From contig NZ_ARVW01000001.1 in NCBI RefSeq assembly GCF_000384315.1, positions 8,725,001 to 8,789,000 of the forward strand: a stretch of 64,000 nucleotides of DNA, given 5' to 3'. Below are positions 33,686-41,517 of the stretch, piece after piece. Position numbers and translations under genes: made by a program. This DNA is from Amycolatopsis nigrescens CSC17Ta-90 (lineage in GTDB: Bacteria; Actinomycetota; Actinomycetes; Mycobacteriales; Pseudonocardiaceae). Position 1 is the first letter of the stretch; the number at the start of each line of letters is the position of its first letter. The notes under the pieces were generated by a model, which was given only the letters and a program-made list of their open reading frames with translations, was not told the origin of the DNA and made no database searches.

Positions 33686-34252
33686 TCAACGTTCGTTCTG
33701 CGAGGTCAGCAGCCCCTCGGCGGCGTCGGGTTCCATGGCGACGACTGCGGTTTCCACTGGGCAGCGCGACGGTGGGCAGGTGCTGATGTCGCAGAGCCGG
33801 CACACCTCATACCCTCGGTCCGGGTGAGTGATCATCGCGGTCAATACGCGTTCGAGGACGCGGTCGAGCACGACGCGTTCCTGCTTGCTCGATTCGGCCA
33901 GTAGCCGCTCCAGTACCGAGCGGCGGGCGGCGAGGACGCGTCGGGCCTCGCGATGGCCGGCGTTGGTCAGCACCACCGAGGTTGTTCGATGGTCATCGTC
34001 GAGATGGCGCCGCACGGCAAGTCCGTCGCGCTCAAGCAGATTGACAAGGCGAATCGTGGCCGGGCGACTGATGCCAAGGAACCGCTGAAGGGTGCCCATG
34101 GTGAGACCGTCGTACTGAGCGGCCATGGCCAGCGTGGCCGCGAGCGCGCCACTACGGCCAGCCGCGGTTTCTACGGCGGACGCGAGTTGGTCGTGCACCC
34201 CGGTCACGACTGCGCCGAGCAGGTTCAGGGTGCGGTGGGAGTCGTTGGACAT
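33686..34252 (-). CDS. MarR-family regulator with a C-terminal four-Cys motif
   Basis: The 188-aa protein has a MarR winged helix: LTMGTLQRFLGISRPATIRLVNLLERDGLAVRRHLDDDHRTTSVVLT. After the dimerisation helices comes CRLCDISTCPPSRCPVE, spacing C-x2-C-x4-C-x4-C, which could bind Zn or Fe or act as a redox switch. The second MarR of this region (35918-36424) has the same motif. It overlaps the arginase-like gene by 28 bases. A near-palindrome ACATGA-TG-TCATGT (34249-34262) covers its start codon. It probably controls the MFS exporter gene that follows. Confidence 0.85.
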   Translation of the reverse strand: MSNDSHRTLNLLGAVVTGVHDQLASAVETAAGRSGALAATLAMAAQYDGLTMGTLQRFLGISRPATIRLVNLLERDGLAVRRHLDDDHRTTSVVLTNAGHREARRVLAARRSVLERLLAESSKQERVVLDRVLERVLTAMITHPDRGYEVCRLCDISTCPPSRCPVETAVVAMEPDAAEGLLTSQNER

Positions 34253-35232
34253 GATGTCATGTTCGCCCAGATGGCGGCGTCGAGCACCCGCCAGTAGGAC
34301 GAGTCAAGTGAGGCGATGCCGGTGGACAGGGACCCGACCCAGTCGAGAATGCGCTGCGCGCCCGTTCCGTCCTGGTCACGATTGGGGTCGTAGCAGCAGA
34401 CGGTGATCCCGGCGCACCCTGGCTCGCTGAGCGCGGTGGCGACGAGTTCGCTGAGCTGGTTCCAGTTCAGTCCGCCTGGCTGGGTGTAGCTCACCGCGTG
34501 CAGGGCGTTGCTCGACAGCACGTCGAGGTCGATGTGCAGCCACCAGTGCGCGGTGTGGGCTCGGATGCGGTGCAATGCCTTCCGGGCGTACCCGGCGGCG
34601 CTGTCCTTGCCGATGGCGAGCTGCTGCGCCGTGATCAGCCGGCTCCGTTCAGCCAGCGACGGGACATCATCGGCGGCGGCGATCTCGGCGCCGTCGCGGG
34701 GGCCTAACGCGACCACGGCGCTTTCGTCGAGCACGGGCAACTGGGACTCGAGCGACGCTGGCAGCTGGTCGCGATGCTGTCCCAGCAGGAACCCGAGCTC
34801 GCAGTCGGCGGCCTCGCCGGTGTCGGACCCGTGCGGTGGCCAGGCGTCTTCGTGGCCGTCGATGAACAGCAGCCCTACCTGGTCGTTGCCGAGCGCGTCC
34901 TGGGCCCCGCGCAGGCAGCCGGGCAGGATCGCGCAGTCCCCGCCGAGCACCAAGGGCCGGTCGCCATCGAGCAGGGTCTCGGCTACCGCTGAGCGCGTGG
35001 TGGCAGTCACGGTCTCAAGCCCGGGAAGGGACAGCAGTCCCGAGAACTCGTCGCGGTGGACGCAGGTCGCCGAGCTACCGATGGCGACGTTCCCGCCGTC
35101 GGTGACCGGCTCGTCGGGCCCGAGCCCGGCGCGCAGTCGTTCGATGAGCCCGGCGTCGCGCAGCGCCTTCGGCGCCAGTGCCTCGTGGTCCATCCGGCCC
35201 GCGGAGCTGAATGGGATACCGATCACTCGCAT
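34225..35232 (-). CDS. Arginase/agmatinase-superfamily enzyme with an altered metal site
   Basis: The 335-aa protein has the ureohydrolase order: VLGGDCAILPG, LFIDGHEDAWPP and WLHIDLDVLSSNALHAV. Ordinary arginases have GGDHS, DAHxD and DxDxxDP. Here the first Mn-ligand His is Cys and the last Asp is Ser, while the DGHED and DLD ligands remain. From memory, DcsB, the N-omega-hydroxyarginine hydrolase of D-cycloserine synthesis, also has Cys replacing that His and a similar HIDxDVL segment. A modified guanidine substrate is therefore plausible. The ATG at 35232 follows GGGAGG. It is encoded between GNAT and MarR genes. Confidence 0.75.
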   Translation of the reverse strand: MRVIGIPFSSAGRMDHEALAPKALRDAGLIERLRAGLGPDEPVTDGGNVAIGSSATCVHRDEFSGLLSLPGLETVTATTRSAVAETLLDGDRPLVLGGDCAILPGCLRGAQDALGNDQVGLLFIDGHEDAWPPHGSDTGEAADCELGFLLGQHRDQLPASLESQLPVLDESAVVALGPRDGAEIAAADDVPSLAERSRLITAQQLAIGKDSAAGYARKALHRIRAHTAHWWLHIDLDVLSSNALHAVSYTQPGGLNWNQLSELVATALSEPGCAGITVCCYDPNRDQDGTGAQRILDWVGSLSTGIASLDSSYWRVLDAAIWANMTSCPTTPTAP

Positions 35233-35273
35233 TGCTGTCCGCCTCCCAACGTGCTGGTTCGCGGCTTTGGAGG

Positions 35274-35876
35274 TCAGGCCAGGCCCCGCCGCACGATGAC
35301 TCGCCCTGGCGAAGGGCGTTCGGTCTCGGTGAACCCGTGACGCGTGAACAGGTCCACGGTGCCCATGTGCAGCTCCCCGGAGGAGTAGCGGCGATGCTCG
35401 GAATCGGTGGGGTAAGCCTCGATGGTGTGCGCGCCGTGCTGCTCGGCGTGACGAATCGCGGCGGCGAGCAACTGGTCGGCGACGCCGCGGCGGCGTTGCC
35501 CGTTCTTGATGTAAAAGCACGGCACTGCCCACACGCCATGGTCGTCAGGCTCGGCCGGGCGCAGGGTTCGCGAGCGACGCAGCCGCACATACGCGGGGCG
35601 CGGCGCCACCGCACACCAGCCCACCGGATGCCCGTCGCGGTAGGCCAGCAGTCCGGGCACCTCGCCCTCGCGCACCAGACGGGAGAACTCCGCTCGCGCG
35701 GGCGCGCCCCGCATCCGGGCGTACTCGGGCCCCGAGGGCACCCGCCAGTACATGCACCAACAACCCTCGCAGCCCCCGTTGTCGCCGAACGCCTGCACGA
35801 TGTCGTCCCACCGGTCGTGCTCGGCAGGGCGGATCGTCACGTCGTCTCGCTGCGTCGACGCGGCCTTGGCGCTCAT
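35274..35876 (-). CDS. GNAT-family N-acetyltransferase
   Basis: The 200-aa protein has an acetyl-CoA loop-like QRRRGVADQLLAAAIRHAEQHG preceded by AVPCFYIKNG, and a late LFTRHGFTE strand. The N-terminal third has an unusual CEGCWCMYWRVP cluster seen in a subgroup of actinobacterial GNATs. Two adjacent ATGs (35879, 35876) follow GAGGAG; the second has better spacing. In this context it could acylate an amine such as homospermidine or provide self-protection; both are guesses. Confidence 0.8.
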   Translation of the reverse strand: MSAKAASTQRDDVTIRPAEHDRWDDIVQAFGDNGGCEGCWCMYWRVPSGPEYARMRGAPARAEFSRLVREGEVPGLLAYRDGHPVGWCAVAPRPAYVRLRRSRTLRPAEPDDHGVWAVPCFYIKNGQRRRGVADQLLAAAIRHAEQHGAHTIEAYPTDSEHRRYSSGELHMGTVDLFTRHGFTETERPSPGRVIVRRGLA

Positions 35877-35917
35877 CATCTGCTCCTCTCTCGATCAGCG
35901 GCCGGCGGCGGAACCGT

Positions 35918-36424
35918 TCATGGCACTGATCTTTCGACGGGGCAGTCGGCCGGGGGGCACACGGAGTAGTCGCAGAACCGGCACACGCGATCCGCGCGGG
36001 ACCGGTCCTTGACCAGCTGAGCGAGCACCGGCTCCACGGCCTCGGCCACGACGGCGCGTTGGGCGCCGCTCAGCGGGGCGAGGACCCTGGCCACCACCTC
36101 ACGGCGCCGCGTCACGACGTCCGTGGCCGCGGTGCGGCCCTGATCGGTCAACCAGAGCAAGACACCACGTTGATCGGAGGTGTCACGGCGCCGTTCGACC
36201 AGTTCCGCCGCGACAAGCCGGTCGACAAGGCGCACCGTGCCGGAGCCGGTGAGCCCGAGAACCCGGCTGAGGGCCTCGACCCGGGCTCCCGGCGCCGACA
36301 GCAGTGTCGCGAGCGCGGCCGCGCCGACCGCCGACTGGCCCGCGACCTGATTGCTGCCCGACTCGAGTTCGTCGGACAGCGCCACGACGAGCGCAGCGAC
36401 GAGGTTCGCGGTCCGGTCATCCAT
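35918..36424 (-). CDS. Second MarR-family regulator with the four-Cys motif
   Basis: The 168-aa protein has VEALSRVLGLTGSGTVRLVDRLVAAELVERRRDTSDQRGVLLWLT (winged helix) and ends CRFCDYSVCPPADCPVE, C-x2-C-x4-C-x4-C, matching the MarR at 33686. The ATG is only 6 bases from a TATACT -10, so the transcript is probably leaderless. A perfect palindrome lies between its -35 and -10. It starts 57 bases after the stop of homospermidine synthase on the same strand and may regulate the GNAT and arginase-like genes downstream. Confidence 0.85.
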   Translation of the reverse strand: MDDRTANLVAALVVALSDELESGSNQVAGQSAVGAAALATLLSAPGARVEALSRVLGLTGSGTVRLVDRLVAAELVERRRDTSDQRGVLLWLTDQGRTAATDVVTRRREVVARVLAPLSGAQRAVVAEAVEPVLAQLVKDRSRADRVCRFCDYSVCPPADCPVERSVP

Positions 36425-36430
36425 GGCCTC

Positions 36431-36458
36431 AGTATATATGACTGACGCAGTCAGTCAA
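36431..36458 (-). promoter_or_regulatory. MarR promoter and palindromic operator
   Basis: On the minus strand, -35 TTGACT (36458-36453) and -10 TATACT (36436-36431) have a 16-base spacer. TGACTGAC-GCA-GTCAGTCA (36439-36457), perfect 8-bp arms, fills the spacer and the -35. Six bases separate the -10 from the start codon at 36424. Binding of the encoded MarR here would block its own promoter. Confidence 0.7.
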
Positions 36459-36481
36459 TTTGACTAGCGGGACGGCGGAGG

Positions 36482-37948
36482 TCACGACACGAGGACGTTG
36501 GAGAACTGCCAGGGGTCGTCGGGCGGGGTCACTCCGAGGTAGTCGTCGAACGGGCCCGGCCCTGTCGCCTGGGGGGTCCAGTCGCTGCGCACCGAGGGGG
36601 TGGGTCCGAGATAAGGTGCGGCAATCGCGAGGATCTCGTGGTGGTCGAGGTCGTCGGGCCTGCACAGTCCCCGCTGCGGGTGGCGCACGGCGGCGAACAC
36701 CGCCGCCAGTACCGAGGCCGCGACCTGCAGGGTGGTGGCGTTCTGCCCGCTGACCAACTCGCGGGTCTCCTCGATGGTCAGTTGCGAGCCGGTCCACCAA
36801 GCGCCGAGGTCATGGCCGAGCAGCAGCACGCCGAGTTCGTCGGCGCCGGTGAGGATCTCGTCGGTCATGATCCGCTGGCGTTCTTGGAGCCGGAACCCCC
36901 GCATCTTGCACTCATGCACCGAGGCCAGCGCCGCGTCACTGGGCAGGTAGGCGTAGTGCACCGTCGGACGGTAGACGACTTTTCCGTCGTCACCGGCAAC
37001 GGTGAGATGGTCGCTGATCGTCACGGCCTCGCCGTGCCGGATCAACAACCCTTGTATCGGTCCCGACGAGGGCACCCACGAGCGCACCCAGGTAGCCATC
37101 CCCGGACGGGCCAGGCAGATCTGGTTGCCGGTGCCGCACTCCGGGACTACCGCCGCCGGCGGCAACTCACGCTCGTGAGTGCCCCACCCGAGTTCGGCAG
37201 GAGCGACACCTTCCTCATAGAAGCCTTCGACCGACCAGGTGTTGACGAACTCCTCGGGCTCTTTGGGCACCGATCCGATCTGGGTGTCGCGCTCGGAGAT
37301 GTGGATGGCTCGGGTTCCGGTCTCCATCGCCATCCGCGCGTGGTCGGCCTCGTCCAACGCCCGCTCGATCCGGGCCCGTCGTTGCGGGTCCTCGACGCCG
37401 TCCTTGAGCATGGCCGTGGCGACATCCTCGAGCCCGACCTTGGTCCAGTGGCTCACCAGACCCGGGTTGGCACCGTGCTCGATGATCGCGGTCGGGCCGC
37501 GGCTACCCCAATCCTGGCTCAGGCGCCGCAGCGCGTGGTGGCGGGCGTAGAGGGTCTTGTCGGTCGGGTGCCGGGCGTTCATGTCCGCGTATGGATCCCA
37601 CTGCTCGACCGAGGTGTCGACGTAGAGCACGCCGTTGTGGTGGCACCATCCGATGATGTCTTCGGTCCCGATGTTCCAGGTCAGGTTCACCAGCAGGTCG
37701 CCAGGACCGACCTGCTGGGCGAGGGTCTCGGCGAGGTTCTCGGGGGTCAGCCGCCGCTGAACGAACCGGCACCCGGCTGCGAGCGTGTCCGGGATCTCCG
37801 GGCGCCGGTCGGTCATGTCCAGCACGGTCAGCCGGTCGTAGGGCAGGTCCAGGTGGGCGAGCAGCAACGGCTGCAGGCACTGGGACACCGAACCACAGCC
37901 AAGGACCAGCACTCGTCCAGGGACGGAAAGGCGTGCGTGTTCAGTCAT
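36482..37948 (-). CDS. hss: Homospermidine synthase-like protein
   Basis: The 488-aa protein matches homospermidine synthase (saccharopine-dehydrogenase-like fold). It has a Rossmann start GRVLVLGCGSVSQCLQPLLL, LVNLTWNIGTEDIIGWCHHNGVLYVDTSVE, IIEHGANPGLVSHWTKVGL, and a C-terminal half with MRGFRLQERQRIMTDEI. Family enzymes use NAD+ to join two putrescine units (or putrescine and spermidine) into sym-homospermidine. Length fits the family. The ATG at 37948 follows GGAGGCGG, and ATGA overlap (37945-37948) couples it to the decarboxylase gene that would make its substrate. Confidence 0.8.
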   Translation of the reverse strand: MTEHARLSVPGRVLVLGCGSVSQCLQPLLLAHLDLPYDRLTVLDMTDRRPEIPDTLAAGCRFVQRRLTPENLAETLAQQVGPGDLLVNLTWNIGTEDIIGWCHHNGVLYVDTSVEQWDPYADMNARHPTDKTLYARHHALRRLSQDWGSRGPTAIIEHGANPGLVSHWTKVGLEDVATAMLKDGVEDPQRRARIERALDEADHARMAMETGTRAIHISERDTQIGSVPKEPEEFVNTWSVEGFYEEGVAPAELGWGTHERELPPAAVVPECGTGNQICLARPGMATWVRSWVPSSGPIQGLLIRHGEAVTISDHLTVAGDDGKVVYRPTVHYAYLPSDAALASVHECKMRGFRLQERQRIMTDEILTGADELGVLLLGHDLGAWWTGSQLTIEETRELVSGQNATTLQVAASVLAAVFAAVRHPQRGLCRPDDLDHHEILAIAAPYLGPTPSVRSDWTPQATGPGPFDDYLGVTPPDDPWQFSNVLVS

Positions 37949-39099
37949 GATCCGCCTCCGATGCAATGCGTTAGCAACGGCGGAAAACCGTTGAACCCGA
38001 TCGAGGAGTAGCTCGCGGTGTAGGCACCGGCGCTGAGGAAGTCGACCCGGTCACCGATCTCGAGCTCTTTGGGCAACGCGTATGCGGCGTCGCGGTAGAT
38101 CACATCGATGCTGTCGCAGGTCGGTCCGGCCATGATCACTGGCTGCGTCGGCCCGCCGCGCTCGGTCTCGACCCGGTACTGGATCGCCTCACCCTCGGTC
38201 TCGGCGAGCCCGCCGAAACGACCCGCGTCCAAGTAGACCCAGCGGTCGGCTCCTTCGAACGGCTCGCGCACCGAAACCACCTGGGTGCGCAGCACCCCAG
38301 CCTCGGCACTGATCGAACGACCGGGCTCGGTCACGATCCGTGGACGCTGCGCACCGGGGAACCACCGGTCGAGCGCCTGCTCGATCGCCTTCCCGAAATG
38401 GATGATCGGGCGGACCGGCTCGGCGTAGCGGGCCGGAAAGCCACCACCGAGGTTGAGCATTTCGAGCTCCACGTCGTTGGCTCGCAGCTTCGCGAATGCC
38501 TCGGACGCGGCGGCGATGTTGGGCTCCCACCGCGTTGGCTCGAGCTGCTGGGAGCCAACGTGGAAGGACAATCCGTAGGGACTCAGGCCCCGCTGCGCCG
38601 CTCGTGTCATCAGCTCCACGGCGTATTCGAGCGAACAACCGAAGTTGTCGCCGAGGCGCCACCGCGCCCCGGCGCTCTCGCTGAGCAACCGGCAGTACAC
38701 CGCCGCCCCAGGTGCCGCGTCGACGATCTTGTCGAGCTCGCGCACGTTGTCGAACACGAACGTCGACACCCCCAGCTGGTGGGCGTAGGCGATATCCGCG
38801 CTCTTCTTGATGGTGTTGCCGTAGGACAGCGAGCCGGCATCGGCTCCATTGGCCAGACACAGGTCGATCTCGGCCCGGCTCGCGACGTCGAAGCAGGCTC
38901 CCAGTTTCACGAGCAGGGCGATCACTGCGGGTTCCGGGCTCGCCTTGACCGCGTAGTACGGGGTCGCGTACGGCAGCGCGGCCTGTTGTTCGTGGTAGCG
39001 CCGAGTCACCACGTCGAGGTCGAGCACCAGGCAGGGGGTGGGTGGGTCGTGGTCGTGGAGCCACCGCGCGATGCGAGGGCTGGACGCGGCGACCGTCAT
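37945..39099 (-). CDS. Type III PLP-dependent ornithine/lysine-type decarboxylase
   Basis: The 384-aa protein has the alanine-racemase-like fold of eukaryotic-type ornithine decarboxylases: TPYYAVKAS (PLP Lys52), FDVASRAEIDL, LSFHVGSQ, LNLGGGFPA, VTEPGRS and GPTCDSIDVI with catalytic Cys328. Short type III decarboxylases of this kind make putrescine from ornithine or cadaverine from lysine. The homospermidine synthase partner argues for ornithine. It overlaps the upstream deiminase-superfamily gene and the downstream hss gene by ATGA, so the three are co-translated. Confidence 0.85.
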   Translation of the reverse strand: MTVAASSPRIARWLHDHDPPTPCLVLDLDVVTRRYHEQQAALPYATPYYAVKASPEPAVIALLVKLGACFDVASRAEIDLCLANGADAGSLSYGNTIKKSADIAYAHQLGVSTFVFDNVRELDKIVDAAPGAAVYCRLLSESAGARWRLGDNFGCSLEYAVELMTRAAQRGLSPYGLSFHVGSQQLEPTRWEPNIAAASEAFAKLRANDVELEMLNLGGGFPARYAEPVRPIIHFGKAIEQALDRWFPGAQRPRIVTEPGRSISAEAGVLRTQVVSVREPFEGADRWVYLDAGRFGGLAETEGEAIQYRVETERGGPTQPVIMAGPTCDSIDVIYRDAAYALPKELEIGDRVDFLSAGAYTASYSSIGFNGFPPLLTHCIGGGS

Positions 39100-39989
39100 C
39101 CAACCACCCCCGCGGTGAAGGGTGCCGCCGCACGGTCCAGTTCCACGTTGAGGGCCAAGGTTAGGCAGCGGCAGCCGCCGCCGGCCTTGCCGAACTCGGA
39201 GACATCGCACACTGCCGGATCGAAGCCGCGGCGCTCGAGTTCGCGACCCAGCCGCGGTGTGCAGTGCGGCATCACCACGGTGCGCCCGGCCACCACGGCG
39301 TTCGCGCAGAACGCCGCTCCTTCCTCCGGCGTCAGAACCACCGGGTCCTCGACGAGCTCAGCCAGCGCGGCGCGACCGGCGGCCGTGAAGGCCTCCGGCA
39401 CCACCATCGCCGCCCGATCGTCGAGCGGGCAGAACCCCAAATCGACGTGGTAGTAGCGGGGATCGGTGAGCTCGAGCGCGGTCACCGCCCAGCCGTGGCG
39501 CGCCCGCAGGCCGGCATACGCCGACGCGGAGGACCGGGGACCGTAGCCGGCCACGAGCCCGCCGGCGAATGCCACTGCGTCACCCGCACCCTCCTGCGGC
39601 GCGGCGGGCGGCTGCTCGATCGTCCAGCCCAGTTCCTCGAACCGACTGCAGACGTGCTCGACCTCGGGGGCGCGTTCGGGCGCTCTCATCCGGGCCGGGG
39701 TAACCGTGGCGCCGTCAACGATGCCGGAGTTGGCCGTGAAAACCATGTCCGGCAACCCCTGTGCGGCCGGCACGGTCTCAACCTCGGTGTCGGCCGCCTT
39801 CAGCGTGCACACCAGGTCGTCCCACTGCCGCCATGCCCGATCGAAATCCACCATCACGTCCGGGTCCATCCAGACGTTGATGGAATAGGTGACATCGAAG
39901 TGCTCGGGCGAGCACATCAGAACTCTGCGGCCCCACTCGGGATCACCTTCTGTTACGTCCTCAGGCGCCTTAGCCGTCGTCGGTGTCAC
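39096..39989 (-). CDS. Arginine deiminase/DDAH-superfamily enzyme (ArgZ-like dihydrolase candidate)
   Basis: The 297-aa protein is an amidinotransferase-fold guanidine hydrolase: SPEHFDVTYSINVWMDP, DMVFTANSG (84-89), QEGAGDAVAF, YYHVDLGFCPL (His181, Asp183) and a C-terminal GGGCRCLTLAL with the nucleophilic Cys (275, possibly 273). The start motif and FTANSG resemble the catalytic domain of ArgZ/AgrE, which hydrolyses arginine to ornithine; dimethylarginine dimethylaminohydrolase is the alternative. Ornithine would feed the coupled decarboxylase. The GTG at 39989 follows GGAAAGGA. It lies 45 bases after the unknown 379-aa gene. Confidence 0.8.
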   Translation of the reverse strand: MTPTTAKAPEDVTEGDPEWGRRVLMCSPEHFDVTYSINVWMDPDVMVDFDRAWRQWDDLVCTLKAADTEVETVPAAQGLPDMVFTANSGIVDGATVTPARMRAPERAPEVEHVCSRFEELGWTIEQPPAAPQEGAGDAVAFAGGLVAGYGPRSSASAYAGLRARHGWAVTALELTDPRYYHVDLGFCPLDDRAAMVVPEAFTAAGRAALAELVEDPVVLTPEEGAAFCANAVVAGRTVVMPHCTPRLGRELERRGFDPAVCDVSEFGKAGGGCRCLTLALNVELDRAAAPFTAGVVG

Positions 39990-40034
39990 TGCGTCATCCT
40001 TTCCTGTTGATTCGACGTAATCGGCGTCGTTCGC

Positions 40035-41174
40035 TCAGTACTCGAAGAGCTCCTTGTTGTGTGCCACGCGCGGGGGCCACGGGTTGTGATACCGGGCACA
40101 CTCCTCGATGGGATGTCCGTGGAACAATCCATAGTTGACGTGGTCGGGCGGGAACTCTTCGGTGGAGATGTAGTCGAGGATCAGATACGGCCAGACCTCC
40201 GCATCGACCTCGTCGAAGGATTCGTGCACCGTCCGCGGATCACTGGTGACGTCGGTGGGCACGAGGACGTCGGTGTGATAGACGGCGGAGTAGCGGGTCG
40301 GGTCGAAGTTGTCCGGAATGTAGTGCGGTCGCTTGCGTTCAGGCACCTCGCGGTGGCCGTCGACGCGCTCGTTGTGCCAACTCGCGCTGGGCACGTGCGG
40401 GCACCCGATGCCGCCGTTGCCGATCGACCGGAACGCCGTCTCGCGGACGAAGTCGGTCGCGGCCTCGAGCGAGTCGTGCAGCCCCCGTTTGGTCAGCGAG
40501 TTGGCGTAGTGACCCGGTGAGTTCATCGAGAACATCAGCCCACCGGGCAGGCGCCGATCGTGGTTGACCGTGCGGTGAGCGCCGGAGTAGAAGATGTTGC
40601 AGCCGGCCTTGAACACGGTCAGCACCCCGTCGGAACGGCGCAACGGGACCGCTTCGGTGTAGATCACGTCCTGCTCGATGGGCGCGTGTTCGACCAGGTA
40701 GAGATTCGACAGCTCAACGCATACGTCGACCAGTTCCCTTCCTGGGCGGGCGTAGGTCAGGTGCCGACTGTTGACCATGATCAGGAATCCGCTGCTCTCG
40801 CCGCGTTCGGCGCGGTCTTTCCACTCGCGGCGCTCTTGCTGGATCTTCGCCGCGACGTGATCCCGTCCCGCGTCAAGGTCGTCTTCGCCGATCCAGCACA
40901 CGTTGGCGCCGAGTCCCTTGGGTCCGTCGGATCCCTGCATCGCCAGGCGCCCGAACAGGCACGGTTGCTTCTGACTGAGCCACTTGAACAGCGCGGCACG
41001 TTTGTCCATTTCGGACACATCGGGCGCCAGCAGCGTCTCGTTCGCCAGCGAGATGTCGTCGCCGAGATCGACATCCGGGCTCATTTGCGGCAGCTGAGCG
41101 ATCACCTCTCGTAAGGACCTTGTGGCCACCGGCGCTTCTCGTTCGCCGGCCAACGTTGCCATCAGACTTGTCAT
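40035..41174 (-). CDS. Unrecognised 379-aa protein, first gene of the polyamine-type operon
   Basis: I do not recognise this family with confidence. The protein is soluble. Visible segments are LFKWLSQKQPCLFGRLAMQG (about residues 65-85), CWIGEDDLDAGRDHVAAKIQ, GFLIMVNSRHLTYARPG, FKAGCNIFYSGAHRTVNHDRR, GCPHVPSASWHNERVDGHRE and a Trp/His-rich end. The PCxFGR segment and the following NSRxLTY region faintly recall YqcI/YcgG-type heme proteins, some of which N-hydroxylate guanidines; this is a guess. Conserved-looking His and Cys would suit metal or heme binding. The ATG at 41174 follows GAGAGGAT. It heads the minus-strand operon and faces a methyltransferase gene. Confidence 0.6.
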   Translation of the reverse strand: MTSLMATLAGEREAPVATRSLREVIAQLPQMSPDVDLGDDISLANETLLAPDVSEMDKRAALFKWLSQKQPCLFGRLAMQGSDGPKGLGANVCWIGEDDLDAGRDHVAAKIQQERREWKDRAERGESSGFLIMVNSRHLTYARPGRELVDVCVELSNLYLVEHAPIEQDVIYTEAVPLRRSDGVLTVFKAGCNIFYSGAHRTVNHDRRLPGGLMFSMNSPGHYANSLTKRGLHDSLEAATDFVRETAFRSIGNGGIGCPHVPSASWHNERVDGHREVPERKRPHYIPDNFDPTRYSAVYHTDVLVPTDVTSDPRTVHESFDEVDAEVWPYLILDYISTEEFPPDHVNYGLFHGHPIEECARYHNPWPPRVAHNKELFEY

Positions 41175-41235
41175 GGTGAATCCATCCTCTCGTCGCCTCG
41201 GTGCTCCATCGGCAGACCCGAGCCCTGCATCAGGG

Positions 41236-41287
41236 GAATACATCACCCAACGGACACCATAGTGAGAAATACGTCACCCGCTGACGT
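41236..41287. promoter_or_regulatory. Repeat-rich divergent promoter region of the polyamine-type cluster
   Basis: The 343-base gap 41175-41517 has no gene and is visibly less GC-rich. It contains a direct repeat GAATACATCACCC (41236-41248) and AAATACGTCACCC (41267-41279), 31 bases apart, and an inverted repeat ACGTCA-CCCGC-TGACGT (41271-41287) overlapping the second copy. These are candidate binding sites for a cluster regulator. Nothing else stands out up to the methyltransferase start. Confidence 0.5.
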
Positions 41288-41517
41288 TGATACGGCAGGC
41301 AATTTCTCAGCAATACCGCCAGTAGAGTGGCGTACCGTCGGTGAACAGGCCGGTATCGGAAACGATGCGCCCAAGGCGAATTCGGTGCCATAGCAAGGAA
41401 AACTCAGGTAACAAGGGGTGAGCGCTCGCTCTCCGTGGCCAAGACACTTGACATGGTCCGGCATGCTGGAGGCATCGTCTTTAGCCGATTTCAAGCAGGA
41501 TGCGGAGGAGCTTCACC

